Assembly (NCBI GenBank): GCA_030549205.1
Contig: JAUKTV010000029.1
Span: 122,159-186,158 of the forward strand
Direction of reading: 5' to 3'
From: Apiosordaria backusii
Lineage: Eukaryota; Ascomycota; Sordariomycetes; Sordariales; Lasiosphaeriaceae
Length of the DNA: 64,000 nt
Part shown: piece by piece, positions 1 through 11,858 of the stretch
How the letters are laid out: each line of letters starts with the position of its first letter
Numbering within the stretch: position 1 is the stretch's first letter
Notes under the pieces: model-generated
Told to the model about the DNA's origin: nothing
Seen by the model: the letters and a program-made list of their open reading frames with translations, nothing else
The model's database searches: none
Program-made: the position numbers and the translations under genes

Positions 1-582
1 GAGGACTGTGATGAAGGGGTGGTGAATATCATGTGTGGTTGTCGTCAGGAACTGTTGTATCACGAGAGTAGATCTTGTATATCAATGGAGTTTGTCCTCT
101 TCAATACCTTTGCGGCCAGCCATCAAGGTGCTCATTTTGCCAGGTGGTGTCACAAAAAAGGGTACCTCCTAGGTACCTCAGGATTGAATGCAGATCCGTG
201 ACCCCTGTTCATCTGTTCGGAAGCCAAGCCAGCCCCTCACTGGTGAGCAAGTTACAGGTTGCATGAGCAAGTTACCGCGGGCCAGGCTCCATGTTGTTTC
301 CTTGCAGCTTGCATACGACCTTTACCACATCTTGTTGCCGGAGTCCTGGGTCCCGGGACTAGCAGAAGAGTGCTCTCTTGGTTGTGTGGGGCTTCTAGGC
401 ATTGGTAAAAGTCTTGATTGTGGTGTACCTAATGGAGACTTAGGATTGTGTCATTTTTCTATTGGTAATGCTGGTTTGGCACAAAGAGCCTGAAATTTGA
501 GAGCAAACTTAGAGGGCGATGTCGAAAGCTGATAGTTATTACCTACCTAGTTGATAGTTCTTTTGAAGATGCCAGTTGAGGC
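1..582. other. No gene recognised; 3' flank of the peptide transporter gene
   Basis: The short open frames here have no recognisable domain and no consistent splice signals. Base composition is that of normal genic DNA, not the AT-saturated kind seen later. It is probably intergenic and includes the 3' untranslated part of the transporter gene that ends at 583. Confidence 0.5.
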
Positions 583-2604
583 CTAAAACTGATTCAGCTG
601 CGTGTCGATCCTGTCGTACCGGCGGAACCTCCACAAGAACACAACCGCCGATACCCCCATCGCCCCCGCTAGGCAAGAGTAAACGATAACCATGTTCGGG
701 TCCTTGGATGCTGGACTGATGGCCATGCCCAGCAGACTAGCCACCCCAGCAGTGAGCTGCGTCAAGGCTTGCACAACAGTCTTCATCTCCCTCGGGGCTT
801 TGCTGTACGCATATTCGAACGCCGTGACAAAACCTAGAATTTCGGCAATGGCGAGCAGAATGTAAACTGGTAGCTGGACCCAAACGCTGACATTGTTGGG
901 TTGCCGACCTCCTTCCGACTCGGGACAGTTATAAGGATGGTCATAGCAGGGTCCGGTAGAATAGATCAACTTCTGCACTCCGGCGGCATAAGCCATGGAA
1001 GCTCCGCAGAAGACGAACGATGCCGTGATCCGAGCAATGGGGCCAAAAGGAATTTTTCGGCGGGCGAGGAACTCGTAGAGGCCCTGCATGATAGGTCCGA
1101 AGATGATACAAGCCACCCCGGAGAATGCTTGGATCATGTCGTTGGGTACGCCAGAGAGGAGCATCTGGCCAGCTTGAGAGACGAGGTTGTTGTACATTTG
1201 GGCGATGCAAAGGTAGAATATGACGAGAAAGAAGCTGTGATCTAGGTTAGTCTTTGCCCCTGGGAATCTACTATGAAGTTGCAGCATACATCACCCGGCA
1301 GGCAACCATGCCCCGTCGCATCTCCTCGACAAAGCTGTCCGTCCACGGGACCACTTTGTCATGATGTGTTTGTTGGTAGGATGGCTTGGTGCGCTCCAGC
1401 TTGAACCCATTCTTTGAAGCGCAGACAAGAACTCTCACAGCCTTGGGAAGGACATTCCCTTGCGGTTTGACCTTGACTAGTTCTCTTGTTAGCCCATGGC
1501 TTTGGGTGCCCTGTGAAACATGAATACTTACCCAGCTTCTTAGACCAAAGGAGGAACAAAGCGATTGACAAGCAAAGTGTCACGGTTGCCAGCAAGTATG
1601 CCGACCAGAACTCATGATGCCACTCAATAAAGGTGACGGGGATAGAGCTCAGGGAAGCGATGTTGGTAAACCTGATACTGTCAGTCTTGAAGTTGATCAA
1701 AAGGGGTTAATTGAGAAGTAAACTACTGACCAATAATAGGCGTTGTAGATGAATTGAAGCGTCCTCGGTCCATCGACAACCACCAGGTTGCCGTTCTTCT
1801 GACGGAATAATTGTGGTTTGGCCTGCATATACTGGTCACCCAAGAAAGGGACATATGTTGCTTTGACTGAGCCAGCTCCTAGCCCAGTCAGGATCAGGGC
1901 TGCAGCCAGTCCCCCAACACCTGCCCCTTGCTCCAGAGCGGAAGGAACCGAAGTTGCAATGAGGACAACGCAACCTCCAAGATAACATCTGATCTCAATG
2001 GTTAGCAATGGCGTTTGTGGCGTCCAATCAAAGAAATGCCGACTTACACCAAACCTAGGAGCAGTGTTCTGTATCTACCCAGCCATATGTCTGATATCAA
2101 AGCAAATAGCATTGGTGTCAGGAACGAGAACAAAAAGAAGGCATTGGAGATGTTGACTGCTGTGGCTTGGCCCAGACCGAGAGCGCCTGGAACCGGCTCT
2201 TTGCCTTGGGGGTATTGCATGTAGTTTTCTGAATTGATATCAGCCACTGTGTATTTTGACCAAACTCAAATGACTTACGCCATGGTGCAATAAGGCCAAA
2301 ATATGTGAAGCGTTCACCGGCACCAGCAACAATGACAGCCCAGGCGGCAAAGGGGATCTTGTCAGTGACTTTGGGCAGAGATGCTATCTCGTCTTCAGTG
2401 GCATCGCGAGGCAAAACTGTGTCATCTTGAGTCGTGTCTGACTTTTCCGTCTCAATGGGCTCGTCTATTGGTGGTTGCTTCTCCAAGTCACTGGTCTGAA
2501 ATGTTGGCTTCTCAGTCTCTTGGACCACAGGGGGTTGTTTTCTGCTATCGTTAGTTTGTGTCTTTGTTTGGACTGGTATCAGTCGGTACGTACTCTGATG
2601 CCAT
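583..2604 (-). CDS. POT/PTR2-family proton-coupled peptide transporter
   Basis: Predicted plasma-membrane importer of di- and tripeptides driven by protons. Seven exons can be joined in frame: 2604-2594, 2544-2279, 2228-2048, 1988-1731, 1671-1532, 1476-1290 and 1234-583, giving about 564 residues, normal for fungal POT proteins. The N-terminus is a polar cytosolic tail of about 70 residues rich in Glu and Thr. Then comes the family's first-helix signature AGAGERFTYFGLIAPW, followed by NYMQY. Further hydrophobic segments follow, then GLGAGSVKATYVPFLGDQY and a late block of helices (FFLVIFYLCIAQMYNN, and a region ending VVFLWRFRRYD). The start ATG lies in an 11-nt first exon with a GTACGT donor; the acceptor could be 3 nt further on, which would change only one or two residues. 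Most donors are GTAAGT, with GTATGC and GTCAGT also used. Function rests on family resemblance. Confidence is high for the family and moderate for each splice site. Confidence 0.88.
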
Positions 2605-3316
2605 TTTCAAGCGTCCCCAGTGTCCAATGTTGATGCTGCGTAGCTAGTGAACACTGAGATATCAAAACACAGGTTTCTCACCGGAGCCTCACCACTGCCG
2701 AGACTGCAGACAACGATTGAGCCCGCAAAAAGGGCGGTCGGAGTACGTATCCATGGCCCCTCTAACGCTCCAGCAACCCTCAAGGTGCCAACCCTCAAGG
2801 TGTCGACTTGAAGATGGTTGAACCAATCGAGATCCTGGTAATGCAAGATGCAGCGCGTCCCTGCAACGTGACCAGGTCTGGACTCTTGGCATCTTTGGGG
2901 GTTCCGGGGTGCTGAGCGAAACTTGCTCAAATGTTCGCTGATGAAATGGGAAGCCGAAAACATGCAGAGACGATGTTGCCATTCCCAATGATGAGCAAGT
3001 TGAGCAAATTGGATCCCTGTCGTCGACCAGCAGCTGCCAGCAAGAACAAGACAAGTGTAGACAGACTGTGGCTAACCAAATCCAGCTGCTCCCATCTGCC
3101 GCTGTGTCTTGGCCCCCACACTTCAATTTCAACGTCCAACTTGGAACATCACGATTCCAACCTCTGCCTGCCAAGGGGAGGGAGGCACTCTATCGACTGA
3201 AACAAGCGAGCCATCGAAGGCCATCGAACAGTCATGCAAACAACATTATGGCATTTTTATACTACGAAATACAGAAGCACGGAACACGGCCTCCGCGAAG
3301 GGCACCATTGCCGAGA
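2605..3316. other. Intergenic: upstream of the transporter, downstream of the ferric reductase
   Basis: Both neighbours are on the minus strand, so this stretch holds the promoter and 5' leader of the transporter and the 3' end of the ferric reductase transcript. Several overlapping short frames exist on both strands, but none shows a domain or splice pattern. No specific regulatory site could be supported. Confidence 0.4.
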
Positions 3317-5460
3317 CTACCAAGAAAACGCGTCCACCTCGAGCTCCCAGACAGTCGGCCCGGACCGCGCCTTGGCGGTCACCAGCGCCCGAGTGTCATC
3401 GCAAAGTCCCCCCGGTCCACACACAACGACACCGACTCTGTTCCACCCCGTCCGCTCCTCCTCAGCCAACAGCGCTGCCACGTCCAATCTGCTGCCCACT
3501 CTGACGTCCTTCTCAGCCGCTCTGGACAGCGGACCCTCCAGGTCCCGTACCAAGCCCTCGGCCGAAGCCCGCACACTCCAGCACACCTTGACGTTGGTGT
3601 GCCGCGCAATGTACGGCAACACACCCGTGATTCCGACACCTCCGGCGATCAAGAGCAGCCTGTCTGACTTGAGCACGCCATCGGTCGGGTTGTCTGGGTA
3701 TGGGCCATCCAAGAGGGTCAACAGAGAGTTGTGGTTGGCAAGCAGCTTGGTCAAGCCCTTGGACTTGCGGACATAGAGTGTGATGCCCGCCCCAGGAGCC
3801 CCACCAAGGGCTTGGTCGTCTCTTTCCGGAGTGCTGGTGCTGGTGACGCCGCCTGATTTCTCGATATCAGCGTTGCTGGGCGTATCACTGCCAGAAGCAG
3901 CCCCGGATAGAGATGCCTCCCGCTTGGACCGGAGAAGTGCTGTAGGCAGGATGGAAAACGGATGGTTCTCCCATGGCCTCCAGGGGCTCAATGCCGGGAA
4001 GTAGGCGTATGTGTGCAGGCCCGGCGCTGCCGTCCACCGGATCCCCTTGACATCAACCCGCACAATGTCCTCAGCCACCTCGGTGACAACCGCCCGTCTG
4101 GGTCCGTTCTTGAGGATGCGGAATACCCGGATCACACGGTCGAAAAACCAGACGGCGCAGGCAGCATAAAGCCAGAACTCGTATCCCCACTTGCGGCTGA
4201 ACAAAAACTCAACGTGATACCAGCTGCCTACGATCACAAAGACGGCCATGATGATGTGCCCAATGAGGAACACCTCATATGACCAGCGCCGGAAGAAGAG
4301 CGAGCTGAACACCAGCATGGCACAGGCAAAGACAGTACCCACGATGCCCCAGGCCCAATATTCTGTCTTGAACTCGGCTTCGTACGATCCCATGTCGATG
4401 TACAGGACCAACTCGGCGATCGAGTGCACAATGACCTGGGCGGCGTAGATCCGGGCCACCCAGCGGTGGAGGATCATGAAGGTCGAGTGAGACCAGTTCG
4501 TCGCCCAGAGGAGGATGTTGTTGCGGCCAGAGAGCAAGATGACGAGTGGTGTCAGAGCAAAGGCCAGAACACCGGTCCGCGCTGAGAAGTACCCCATCAC
4601 CTCCTGCCACTGGTTGCCGAACCACGCGTTGGGCTGCACAGACTTGTAGCCTGCTGCTGCCATGGCAATGTTCAGTGCCGCGAACATGATGACGTACAAC
4701 GACTGGCCTATTGTTGCTGCGTTTCCGAGAAGATATGGCAGCGGCCGTACATGATACGTTCCGATGAGTGAGGGATAGACAAGGTACGGCTTCAGCTTGT
4801 CTGACAGGGTACTCATGTATGGCAGCTTGGTGAAGAGAGAAATGATGACTGGTGTGCCAAAGCCTACAATCAAGAGCACAAGTCTAGAAACATCGATGTC
4901 AGCTGTGAGAACGAGACACAGAACGCGGACTTCACCTACCCATAGCGAGAATGGATCATCTCGGCATACTCGAAATACTCGCGGGTCTCGGCGTTGGACT
5001 TGACGGTTTCGGGGTCCAACAACACTGTTCGGGTGAGGTGGTGGTCATCCTCGCCGTACTCGTCCGTGGGAGGCTCCTTGACTTGTGCCAAAGCCTCGCC
5101 GTATGACCACTTTGCTGCAACAGTCTTGCTGCCAGTGGCCTGCTCGGACCAGAACCTTTCCATCTTCCACATTGGGGTCGAGGCATCGCATGTTGTGTTC
5201 ATGCAGTATGCCAGGGTCGTGAGAAAATAAGTGTCGCCGGCACGGCACTCTGGTGATGTTGGACCTCCAGCGCCGTGGCTGTGTGCGCCCACCGGTCCAT
5301 GGTCCATTACTGAGCACTCCAACATGTACCCAGAGACCGAATCATAACAACCAAAGGCGCAAGAAGGGTCGTACATGGTGATGCCGTATCCAATGAGCGC
5401 CTGCGCCGGGCCCGGGAGGGCAAGGGCCGCCAGCCCTACTGCTGTGAGAAGGCCTTTCAT
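3317..5460 (-). CDS. Ferric/cupric reductase transmembrane protein (FRE family)
   Basis: Likely reduces extracellular ferric iron using cytosolic NADPH through FAD and membrane heme, the first step of reductive iron uptake. Two exons (5460-4940 and 4883-3317; intron 4884-4939 with a GTAGGT donor and CTAG acceptor) give 695 residues in frame. Visible in order: a signal peptide of about 21 residues ending AQA; a Cys-rich extracellular region; a multi-helix ferric-reductase domain with paired heme histidines (LHRWVARIYAAQVIVH and IGHIIMAVFVIVGSWYH); an FAD-binding motif HPFSI after PWRPWENH; a variable Ser/Thr-rich insertion; an NAD(P)H-binding GGVGITG; and a C-terminal CGPGG. Everything needed for activity appears present. 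Iron control is expected for the family, but I could not support a GATA-factor site upstream. Paralogues differ in metal preference, which sequence alone does not settle. Confidence 0.92.
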
Positions 5461-6122
5461 TGTGCTGCCGCTGCTGAAGGAACTTAACTCGAATTCGGCA
5501 TGAAAGGAGATGCAAGTCAGCTGGGAGGCACAGGGCCAAAGAAGAGGACTTGATCAGACAGAAGAACACGGCCCAACATGTCTTTTCAGGTTGGAAGCAC
5601 GGCATCTTGACGTTGTATTAATATCGGCTTCCGCCCCGAAGGCTCGCCAAAGCACAGGGATACCTGAACCAACCGGCTTGGGTCGCAGCCCGCCATGCCG
5701 GTTTCTGGGGAATTAGCTGGCATCTCCTCGCTACCTGTCTTGGGCTTCTCTCGAGGCCTGGATTCAGGAAGGATCAGTAACGGCATATTGTGGCTTGCCT
5801 CTGTCATTTGCGGGGCCCCTTATTTATCGATATTGTACGGCAAATTTGCTCAGATGCCGAAACTTGCTCACTGGTGGCGCATGTAACCCCCGAAACCTGC
5901 TCACAATTCCTCGCTTCTGAGTGGTTGGTTGGGTGTTTCTTGGCACAACGGCTGCCAGGTATCGCTGACAGACAGGGGCACAGAATGTTTGCTGCATTCA
6001 TCTAGATCTTTTGTGGTTTACGGTCTATACTATACGCTATCCAGACTATCAGGGGCTACTTTATTTTGCACAACATCGATCTTACAGGGGCCTCACCGAC
6101 AACGTTTGGGGATGAGCAAGTT
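5461..6122. other. Intergenic: promoter side of the ferric reductase
   Basis: This contains the 5' leader and promoter of the ferric reductase and the 3' end of the ATP-grasp gene. Nothing coding can be supported on either strand, and no clear iron-responsive element was found. Confidence 0.4.
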
Positions 6123-8177
6123 TCAATCCTCGAAAGGATCGAACTCATAGTCAAAGTTCTTTTCGATGAAGGCAACCCTCTCCAACAGATCCCTGCGCGA
6201 TGTTCGGGAGACAACCGAGAAAAAGGCAATCCACCACAGCGAGGCCGCATCGGGACCTTCGAGGATATCACCGCCCTTCTTGCGCGTGTAGTAGTCCACC
6301 ACATTCTCACGCACGTCTGGGTGCTTGTCCAGAAACTCTTTGGCTGCGTCAGCTGACCTCATGATGCCTCTGCGCGTCTGCTGGATGATCATAACCGAGA
6401 GGTGGAACTGCGGGCCGTTGCGAAACGGGTGTGACAGCACGCGGAAGCGAGCCTCCTCTGCGTCACCGAGCGCAAGCAGCATGCGGAGCGCATAGTAGTC
6501 GACGCCATGCGCCAGTAGCACCGCTACCGACTCGAGGTATCCCGGTGGTCGGGCGTTGACTTCGTGGAGGTACACCTCCGGCTTTGTGGCTCCGTCCTGT
6601 CTATTTTGGTCGTCGTTGTCCGGAACCAAGTCGACGATCCCGTTTCCAACGTCTTGGTACCGCACACTGGAATTCCGCACCCGGGCTTCACAGTGGAAGA
6701 CACCAGAGCGGAAGCCTTGGCGGAGAAGTGTGGTTCTGAGCTGGTCTTGGATGGCCTCAAGCTCATGCCCGGGCAGGGCTGACGGGAGAACATTCTGCGT
6801 CTCCTGGAAGTTTGCCCTCAACCCTGCATTGGAAGAGTCCGCTGGACTGGGGAAATCGTCGTTGATATCAGCAAAAACGATTTCCCCGTTCAGCATCACA
6901 AAGTTGGCATCCACCTCGGGCCCAGCGACATATGGCTCCACCACCACAGACGTGCTCGGCTTGGGCGAGTTTGCATGTCGGTCTGACGCCTTCTTCACCG
7001 CAACCCTCAGCTCCTCCACATTCTTGACTTTTGTCACACAATCTGAACTCCACCCAATAACCGGCTTGACCACCATTGGGAACTTTGGTTCTCCCTTTTC
7101 TTTCAGTACCCCCTCGAGCTCATCCGCATGCTTCAGTACAAAACTTTCTTCAGCTCCCACAGTCTCCAGCAGTCTTGTCCGGCCCTTATCAGCGGCTATC
7201 TCATACGCCTCTGGGGACTCAGTAGACAGGCCTAATATCTCGCACGCCTTTGCCACCCCAGCAAGGCGGACATCACTAATGGTGACAATGCCGACAATTT
7301 TCTTTGGGTATCCCCTGACGGCATCGACGATTCGTTGCGGGAAACCCTCATCAGGCGCGATATCAGCCTCGATGAAATCTTCCCTGAGGTGCGCCCATGG
7401 AGAAGCTGGGTCTTGAAGCCAGTGATCTTTCTCATCGATGATGACCAATTTAATCCCCAGCGCTTGAGCAGCCTTCAAAGCCCGCTCAATGCAGTCGATG
7501 TCCTCCCTCCCTTGGACCCACGCTATTCTCTTCTCGGTAGGCTCTTTTTCGAGTAAAAATGGAAAGCCCAACCGGTTAAAAGTCTCGTCATGGAGAGCAA
7601 CGGGGTCGTAATCAGGGGGAAGGAGGAGGGCGCCGAGGGAGGAGGAGAGGGTTTCTTCTAGGTTGGTGGATTGGGGAGAGGTGGAGGTGACGTGCTGAAG
7701 GGGGGTGAGGAAGGAGTGGGAGGAGAGGATGCCTGGGCAGCACTCGAAGCGGCGGGGGATGAGGTCGGAACGGGTGATGTAGCCGGGGGTGGAGGTGAAG
7801 AGGAAGCGGATGGTGGGGAGGGGGGAGAAGGGTTGGATAGGTAGGTTGTGGAGAGGATGGTTTTCCAGGGGGAGGGGGATGGGTGCTGGAGGTTGAGTTG
7901 GTAGGTTTGTGATGATGGTTCATGAGAGGGGGAAGATGAGAAGGTGAAATCCAGGGCCCAGAGACTCGGGATGTTGCTGGTTGGGGGCTGGGGGTTGTTG
8001 TTGTTGTTGTTGACTTTGGTGAGATTGGGGTGGAGGTGAATGGTTGCTGGGATGAGAGGTAAGTAGATGTACATGTGCTGATATGGGTGGAAGAGGGGGA
8101 AGGTAGGTACCGTGTACTGTCTTTTCTGGGGAGAGGGTGATCGAGGCGTGGCCCCATGGGGTGGTGGTGGACGTCAT
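6123..8177 (-). CDS. ATP-grasp domain protein, probable carboxylate-amine ligase; frame breaks near the N-terminus
   Basis: Predicted ATP-dependent ligase joining a carboxylate to an amine; the substrate is unknown. The long C-terminal frame (about 7919 to 6123) is clean and carries ATP-grasp features: a nucleotide-binding region around FPMVVKPVIGWSSDCV, then VVVEPYVAGPEVDANFV and GEIVFADINDDFP, and the metal/ATP site EVYLHEVNARPPGY. The frame continues upstream of residue-level homology through LEETLSSSLGALLLPPDYDP. The best start is at 8177 (MTSTTTPWGHASITLSPEK). From about 8080 to 7830, however, the most protein-like text (YLPLIPATIHLHPNLTKV, then SLWALDFTF) is in another frame, and the first frame hits TGA at 7920-7922. 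The shift back falls around a C6/C4 tract near 7815-7830. A small missed intron, two compensating indels or sequencing error could each explain this. The family call is firm; the N-terminal 120 residues are not. Confidence 0.8.
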
Positions 8178-9458
8178 TTTGGCGCTGGGAGGCTTGGTAC
8201 CTCTGGTAGGTGGTATGTAAGATGGGTGACTAGATGGTGTCGCCTAGGCAAGTAATTGGGCCGTCAAACTTGTGCTGAGCAGTTGCAGTGGGCGGTAGAA
8301 ACAGGGCAATCTTGCAGGTTGGTTTAATAGGCCTGGAAGTCTGGGGAAGGTGTCGCAGTGCAGACAACTCGGAAGATGTCAGCCGGGCCCGGGAAAGTTA
8401 TGGTTGAATGTAATGGAGGGTGCGTGCGAAGAGACAAGAAAGGCGAGATGTCTTGTCTTAGGGAATGAGGGATCAAAAGGGAAGGTAGGTAGTACAAAAT
8501 GCAAGGTAAGAGTAGATGGAAGGCGTAAAAGCACTGTGGTGATTTATGCAGATGGGCAGAATAATGCTCACAGTGGGATGGGTATGAAGTAGAGGGGTTT
8601 ATGTTGTTGACAGGTGTCCATTTGGCGAGTTACAAGGTAGGTACTTCTTGGGAGGGGAAGGTGGAGGTAGTTGAACTCATGTGTTCGGTTCTGCATGCAC
8701 AAGAAACGATATTTCCACAGCGAGTGGTGGGCGCATTGCGTGCTCCACGTTTTTTCTTTGCATGAATGGGACTCGGGGGGATGGGCACTGGAACCCCGCT
8801 GATCACCTATTGCTCAGTAGCATTACATTGCAGCTGGGGGAGGTCAACAAGGTGCGCAGTATATTCGGGATGTTTGATGGTGACATTACACTGCAGCTGG
8901 GGATTGTTTGGGACTTTGCCCAGGGGGTGGTGGTGTTTACCAAGGTGCGCAAGACAGAGCAAGTTTGCGGGAGTATCACTTTTGCTTCCATTCCCCGCTT
9001 CCCGCCTCCCTGACAGTGAAGGACTTGGCCATGGTCCAAGAAGGCGGGGGGATGATGTTCAGTGATGAAGTACCTTGCGGGATGCAGTAGGAACCTTGGT
9101 AGGCAAGGTGATCACTTTGCTCGGTAAGCCGAGCCCCCCACCTGAAGAAACAGGGGGTAGTCGATACCGGTCCAGCGTGATGGTCTCCCAAGGAACCATG
9201 TGCCAACATTCTGGGAACCGTCCGGGAAAGGTGTGTGTAGTAGTAGGTAGGCTGAGCTCTGGGGGCAAATGTGACGGGAATATGCAGTGTAGTATGTACC
9301 TATTTACATCCGAGACATACATACTCCCGAGCGGTTTGAACTCGTTCAACTCTCACGTTTCTTCACCTTCTAGATGTAGATATCCACCACCACTTTGACC
9401 AGACATCTATCGACAAGGACAACAAAATCGTTCTATCGAGCAACACATCAGAGTAAAC
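8178..9458. promoter_or_regulatory. Divergent promoter region between the ATP-grasp gene and the PLP/rhodanese gene
   Basis: The two flanking genes are transcribed away from each other from this 1.3-kb stretch, so both promoters should lie here. No coding frame is convincing. The middle contains a repeated motif block (see the direct repeat at 8821-8902). The segment just upstream of 9459 has a CAACA-rich leader typical of fungal 5' untranslated regions. Confidence 0.5.
8821..8902. repeat. Pair of 19-bp direct repeats in the divergent promoter
   Basis: The 19-mer CATTACATTGCAGCTGGGG at 8821-8839 recurs with one change (CATTACACTGCAGCTGGGG) at 8884-8902. A second shared word, CAAGGTGCGCA, follows each copy (near 8848 and 8941). 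The pattern suggests a small local duplication or duplicated binding sites. The GCAGCTG core is an E-box-like palindrome (CAGCTG). Confidence 0.55.
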
Positions 9459-11530
9459 ATGGCAACCAGCTACCAGAACCCCAACCCCCTCAACATCTTC
9501 ACCGGCCCAGATTCTCTATCCAAATACTTTGACCCAGAGCAAAACCCGCCTCTACCACTCGTCGAGCTACCAGAGGCTCTGAACCCCTACAGGAAAGATG
9601 GGGTGAGGATCTACGCAAAGATGCTCACGGCGCTGCCGGCTCAGAATGTCAAGTCCCTTCCTGGTATGCTATCCCTCTCCGTCCCTTTACTGCTTGGAAG
9701 TTGTTTGGTTGCTGATGGTCACGATCGATAATGATGATTACAGCCCTAGAAATGCTCAAAACCAGCCCCAAAGCCCGCACCGCCAAAAGAATAGTCGAGG
9801 CCAGCTCCGGCAGCACGGTCCTGAGCATGGGGGTCATCGGGCGAGCGCTGTGGGGACACGAGGGGGTCGAGGCGTGGGTGACGAACAAGAAGACGAGGGA
9901 GAGCTTGAGGGTGTTGAGGTTTTTTGGGGTGGGGGTGTAAGTTTTCTTTTCACTTTTCGCCATCTCAGACAACGTCGTGGGGAAGTAGTACGAAGGAAGG
10001 GGTGGGTGCTGATGATGAGAACAGATCATTATACGGCGGTTTAGCGCAACAAGAACCCTCCGACCCGAAGGGGATCATGTCCCGCCTCCGACAAAAGGCG
10101 TCGTCTGACCCGGATGTGTGCTATCTCGGGCAGTATGATAATGATGCGGTATGTCCCTTTCCCCCTCCCCCCTTTTCCACCCCATCATAAAACTGACAAA
10201 GAACCGTGAAAAAGAACTGGCAATCCCACCACGCCCACACCGGCCCCCAGCTCGCCCTCCAACTCCCCCACCTCTCGGTATTATGCTCAACAATCGGCAC
10301 AGGGGGCTGCATCACCGGCACAGGGAAGTACCTCAAATCGCACCTCTCCCCTTCCATCCGCGTCATTGGCGTCTGTAACGTCTTTGGCGACCCTACACCT
10401 GGTCCGCGGCACTTTCCTGGGTTTGAGTCGAGTCCCTTTCCCTGGAGGGAGACGATAGCCGAGTTTGTCAGTGTCAAGTCGGAGGATGCTTTTAGGATGA
10501 GTATGAGGTTGAGTAGGTATGGGATTATTTGTGGGCCGAGCTCGGGGGAGGCGTTGTACGGGTTGTTGGAGTGGTTGGGGCAGGAGAAGGAAAGGGGGAA
10601 TGGGGGGTGGGAGGGGTTGAAGAAGGATGGGAATGGGGAGGTGAATGCGGTGTTTTTGTGTGCGGATTTGCCGTATCAGTATATGGAGTTGTATTATCAG
10701 AAGTTGGGGGAGGGGGAGTTTCCCGAGATTAGGAATCAGGTATGTATTCTTGACAGGGATGAAAAGGGGGTGGTGGTGGTGGCTGACAAGGTGAATAGTG
10801 TTTGTTGGAGGTTGATCAGGATCCGTATGATGAGAGGTGGTTCCTTACGCCGGAACAGACGGTGGAGATGTTGGTTGGTGAGAAGGGTGAGAAGTACGGG
10901 CATGATCGGGAGATGTTGTGTATGGTGCCTTCTTCATGCGCTTGCACAGGACCCGGTTTGACGGCGTCGAGGCAGCAGCAACATCAGCCGGTGGAGGGGA
11001 TGTTTGGGGATTGTTCACCAGGCGCAGTTTCAGACATCTCGGAGTCTGCCTCGACGATATTCTCGACGGCTTCACCATCTTCATCGGTTTACAGCGTCGC
11101 TACTACTGCGAGTGTGGAGTCACAATCCCCAGTAACATCCTGGGCTTCAAGGGTGAAGGTCATTGATGTAAGACCAAGAGCAGAGTTTGTCAAGTCTCAT
11201 CTGAGAAATGCGGTAAATATCCCTCTATCCGCAACACAAGAAGATTTCTATGGGGATCCAGAGGCTGTTTGTGAGAGGTGGAAGGAAATGAATGGTGCTT
11301 TCAAGGAGGCTGGGTTGTTGGAACACAAGGAGGATGATGATGAGAGGAAGACAGTGGTGGTTTGTCTGGACGGAGACTCCGGGAAGATGGCGGCTTCTAT
11401 GTTAAGGGGTGCCAGTAAGAAAGCGGGGAGACAGAGAGAAGTATTCTGTGCGGATGGGGGATGGGGGTTGTTAGAGAGCTGGCTAAGGAGGAGGGGATAT
11501 GGAGAAAATGTCTGGGATGGGGTGGATTGA
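9459..11530 (+). CDS. Cysteine-synthase-like PLP enzyme fused to a C-terminal rhodanese domain
   Basis: Five exons join in frame: 9459-9663, 9744-9936, 10025-10148, 10215-10739 and 10820-11530, giving 585 residues. The first two thirds are a fold-type II PLP enzyme of the cysteine synthase/cystathionine beta-synthase group. NPYRKDGVRIYAKM holds the likely PLP lysine, SSGSTVLSMGVIGRAL is the substrate loop, GTGGCITGTGKYLK is the phosphate-cradle loop, and GIICGPSSGEALYGLL closes the domain. A Ser/Thr-rich linker follows, then a rhodanese-like domain with VIDVRPRAEFVKSHLRNAVNIPL. The expected active-site position reads VVVCLDGDSGKMAA, so a cysteine-led loop (CLDGDSG) is present. A combined role in cysteine or persulfide sulfur handling is inferred from the fusion. 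Donors are GTATGC, GTAAGT and GTATGT; the second intron ends GAACAG. The gene is divergent from the ATP-grasp gene. Confidence 0.85.
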
Positions 11531-11858
11531 GGGCCTGGTAGAGAGGAGCACTAGCATGTGCTCCATAGGATGGCTGCATTTCGAGCTTCAAGCGGGTTTT
11601 ATGGAATCAAATATAGGTCCATCACATTTTACTTCGTTGCTTATGGCATTGTGACTGGAATTGCACCAAATGTATCAGCCAATGGAATGGTACCCTCTTG
11701 GAAGTGGTGTTAAATCACTGTGGCTGAGTAACTATCTGGTACTTTCTCCTGATACTTTGAGTACCGGAACCTATCATAGCTACCTAGTAACCAACCATCG
11801 CAGTCTACTCCTTAAAACAGGCATCTGAACCAACTGAGACCAAATATCAGCGCCATTA
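11531..11858. other. Convergent intergenic spacer
   Basis: This lies between the 3' ends of the plus-strand PLP/rhodanese gene and the minus-strand RNase-like gene. No coding or structural feature is supported. Confidence 0.4.

Noticed and set aside
19..493. Short plus-strand frames at the left edge
   Set aside because: No domain, poor residue composition and no splice signals; they look like chance frames in intergenic DNA.
3068..3776. Plus-strand frames of up to 199 codons over the ferric reductase 3' end
   Set aside because: They lie opposite the well-supported reductase coding sequence and have Arg/Pro/Ser-rich shadow composition.
6556..7416. 286-codon plus-strand frame
   Set aside because: Antisense shadow of the ATP-grasp gene; Ser/Thr/Pro-rich with no motif.
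7612..8157. 181-codon Pro/His-rich frame on the minus strand
   Set aside because: Third frame of the CT-rich N-terminal region of the ATP-grasp gene; low complexity and not continuous with either neighbouring segment.
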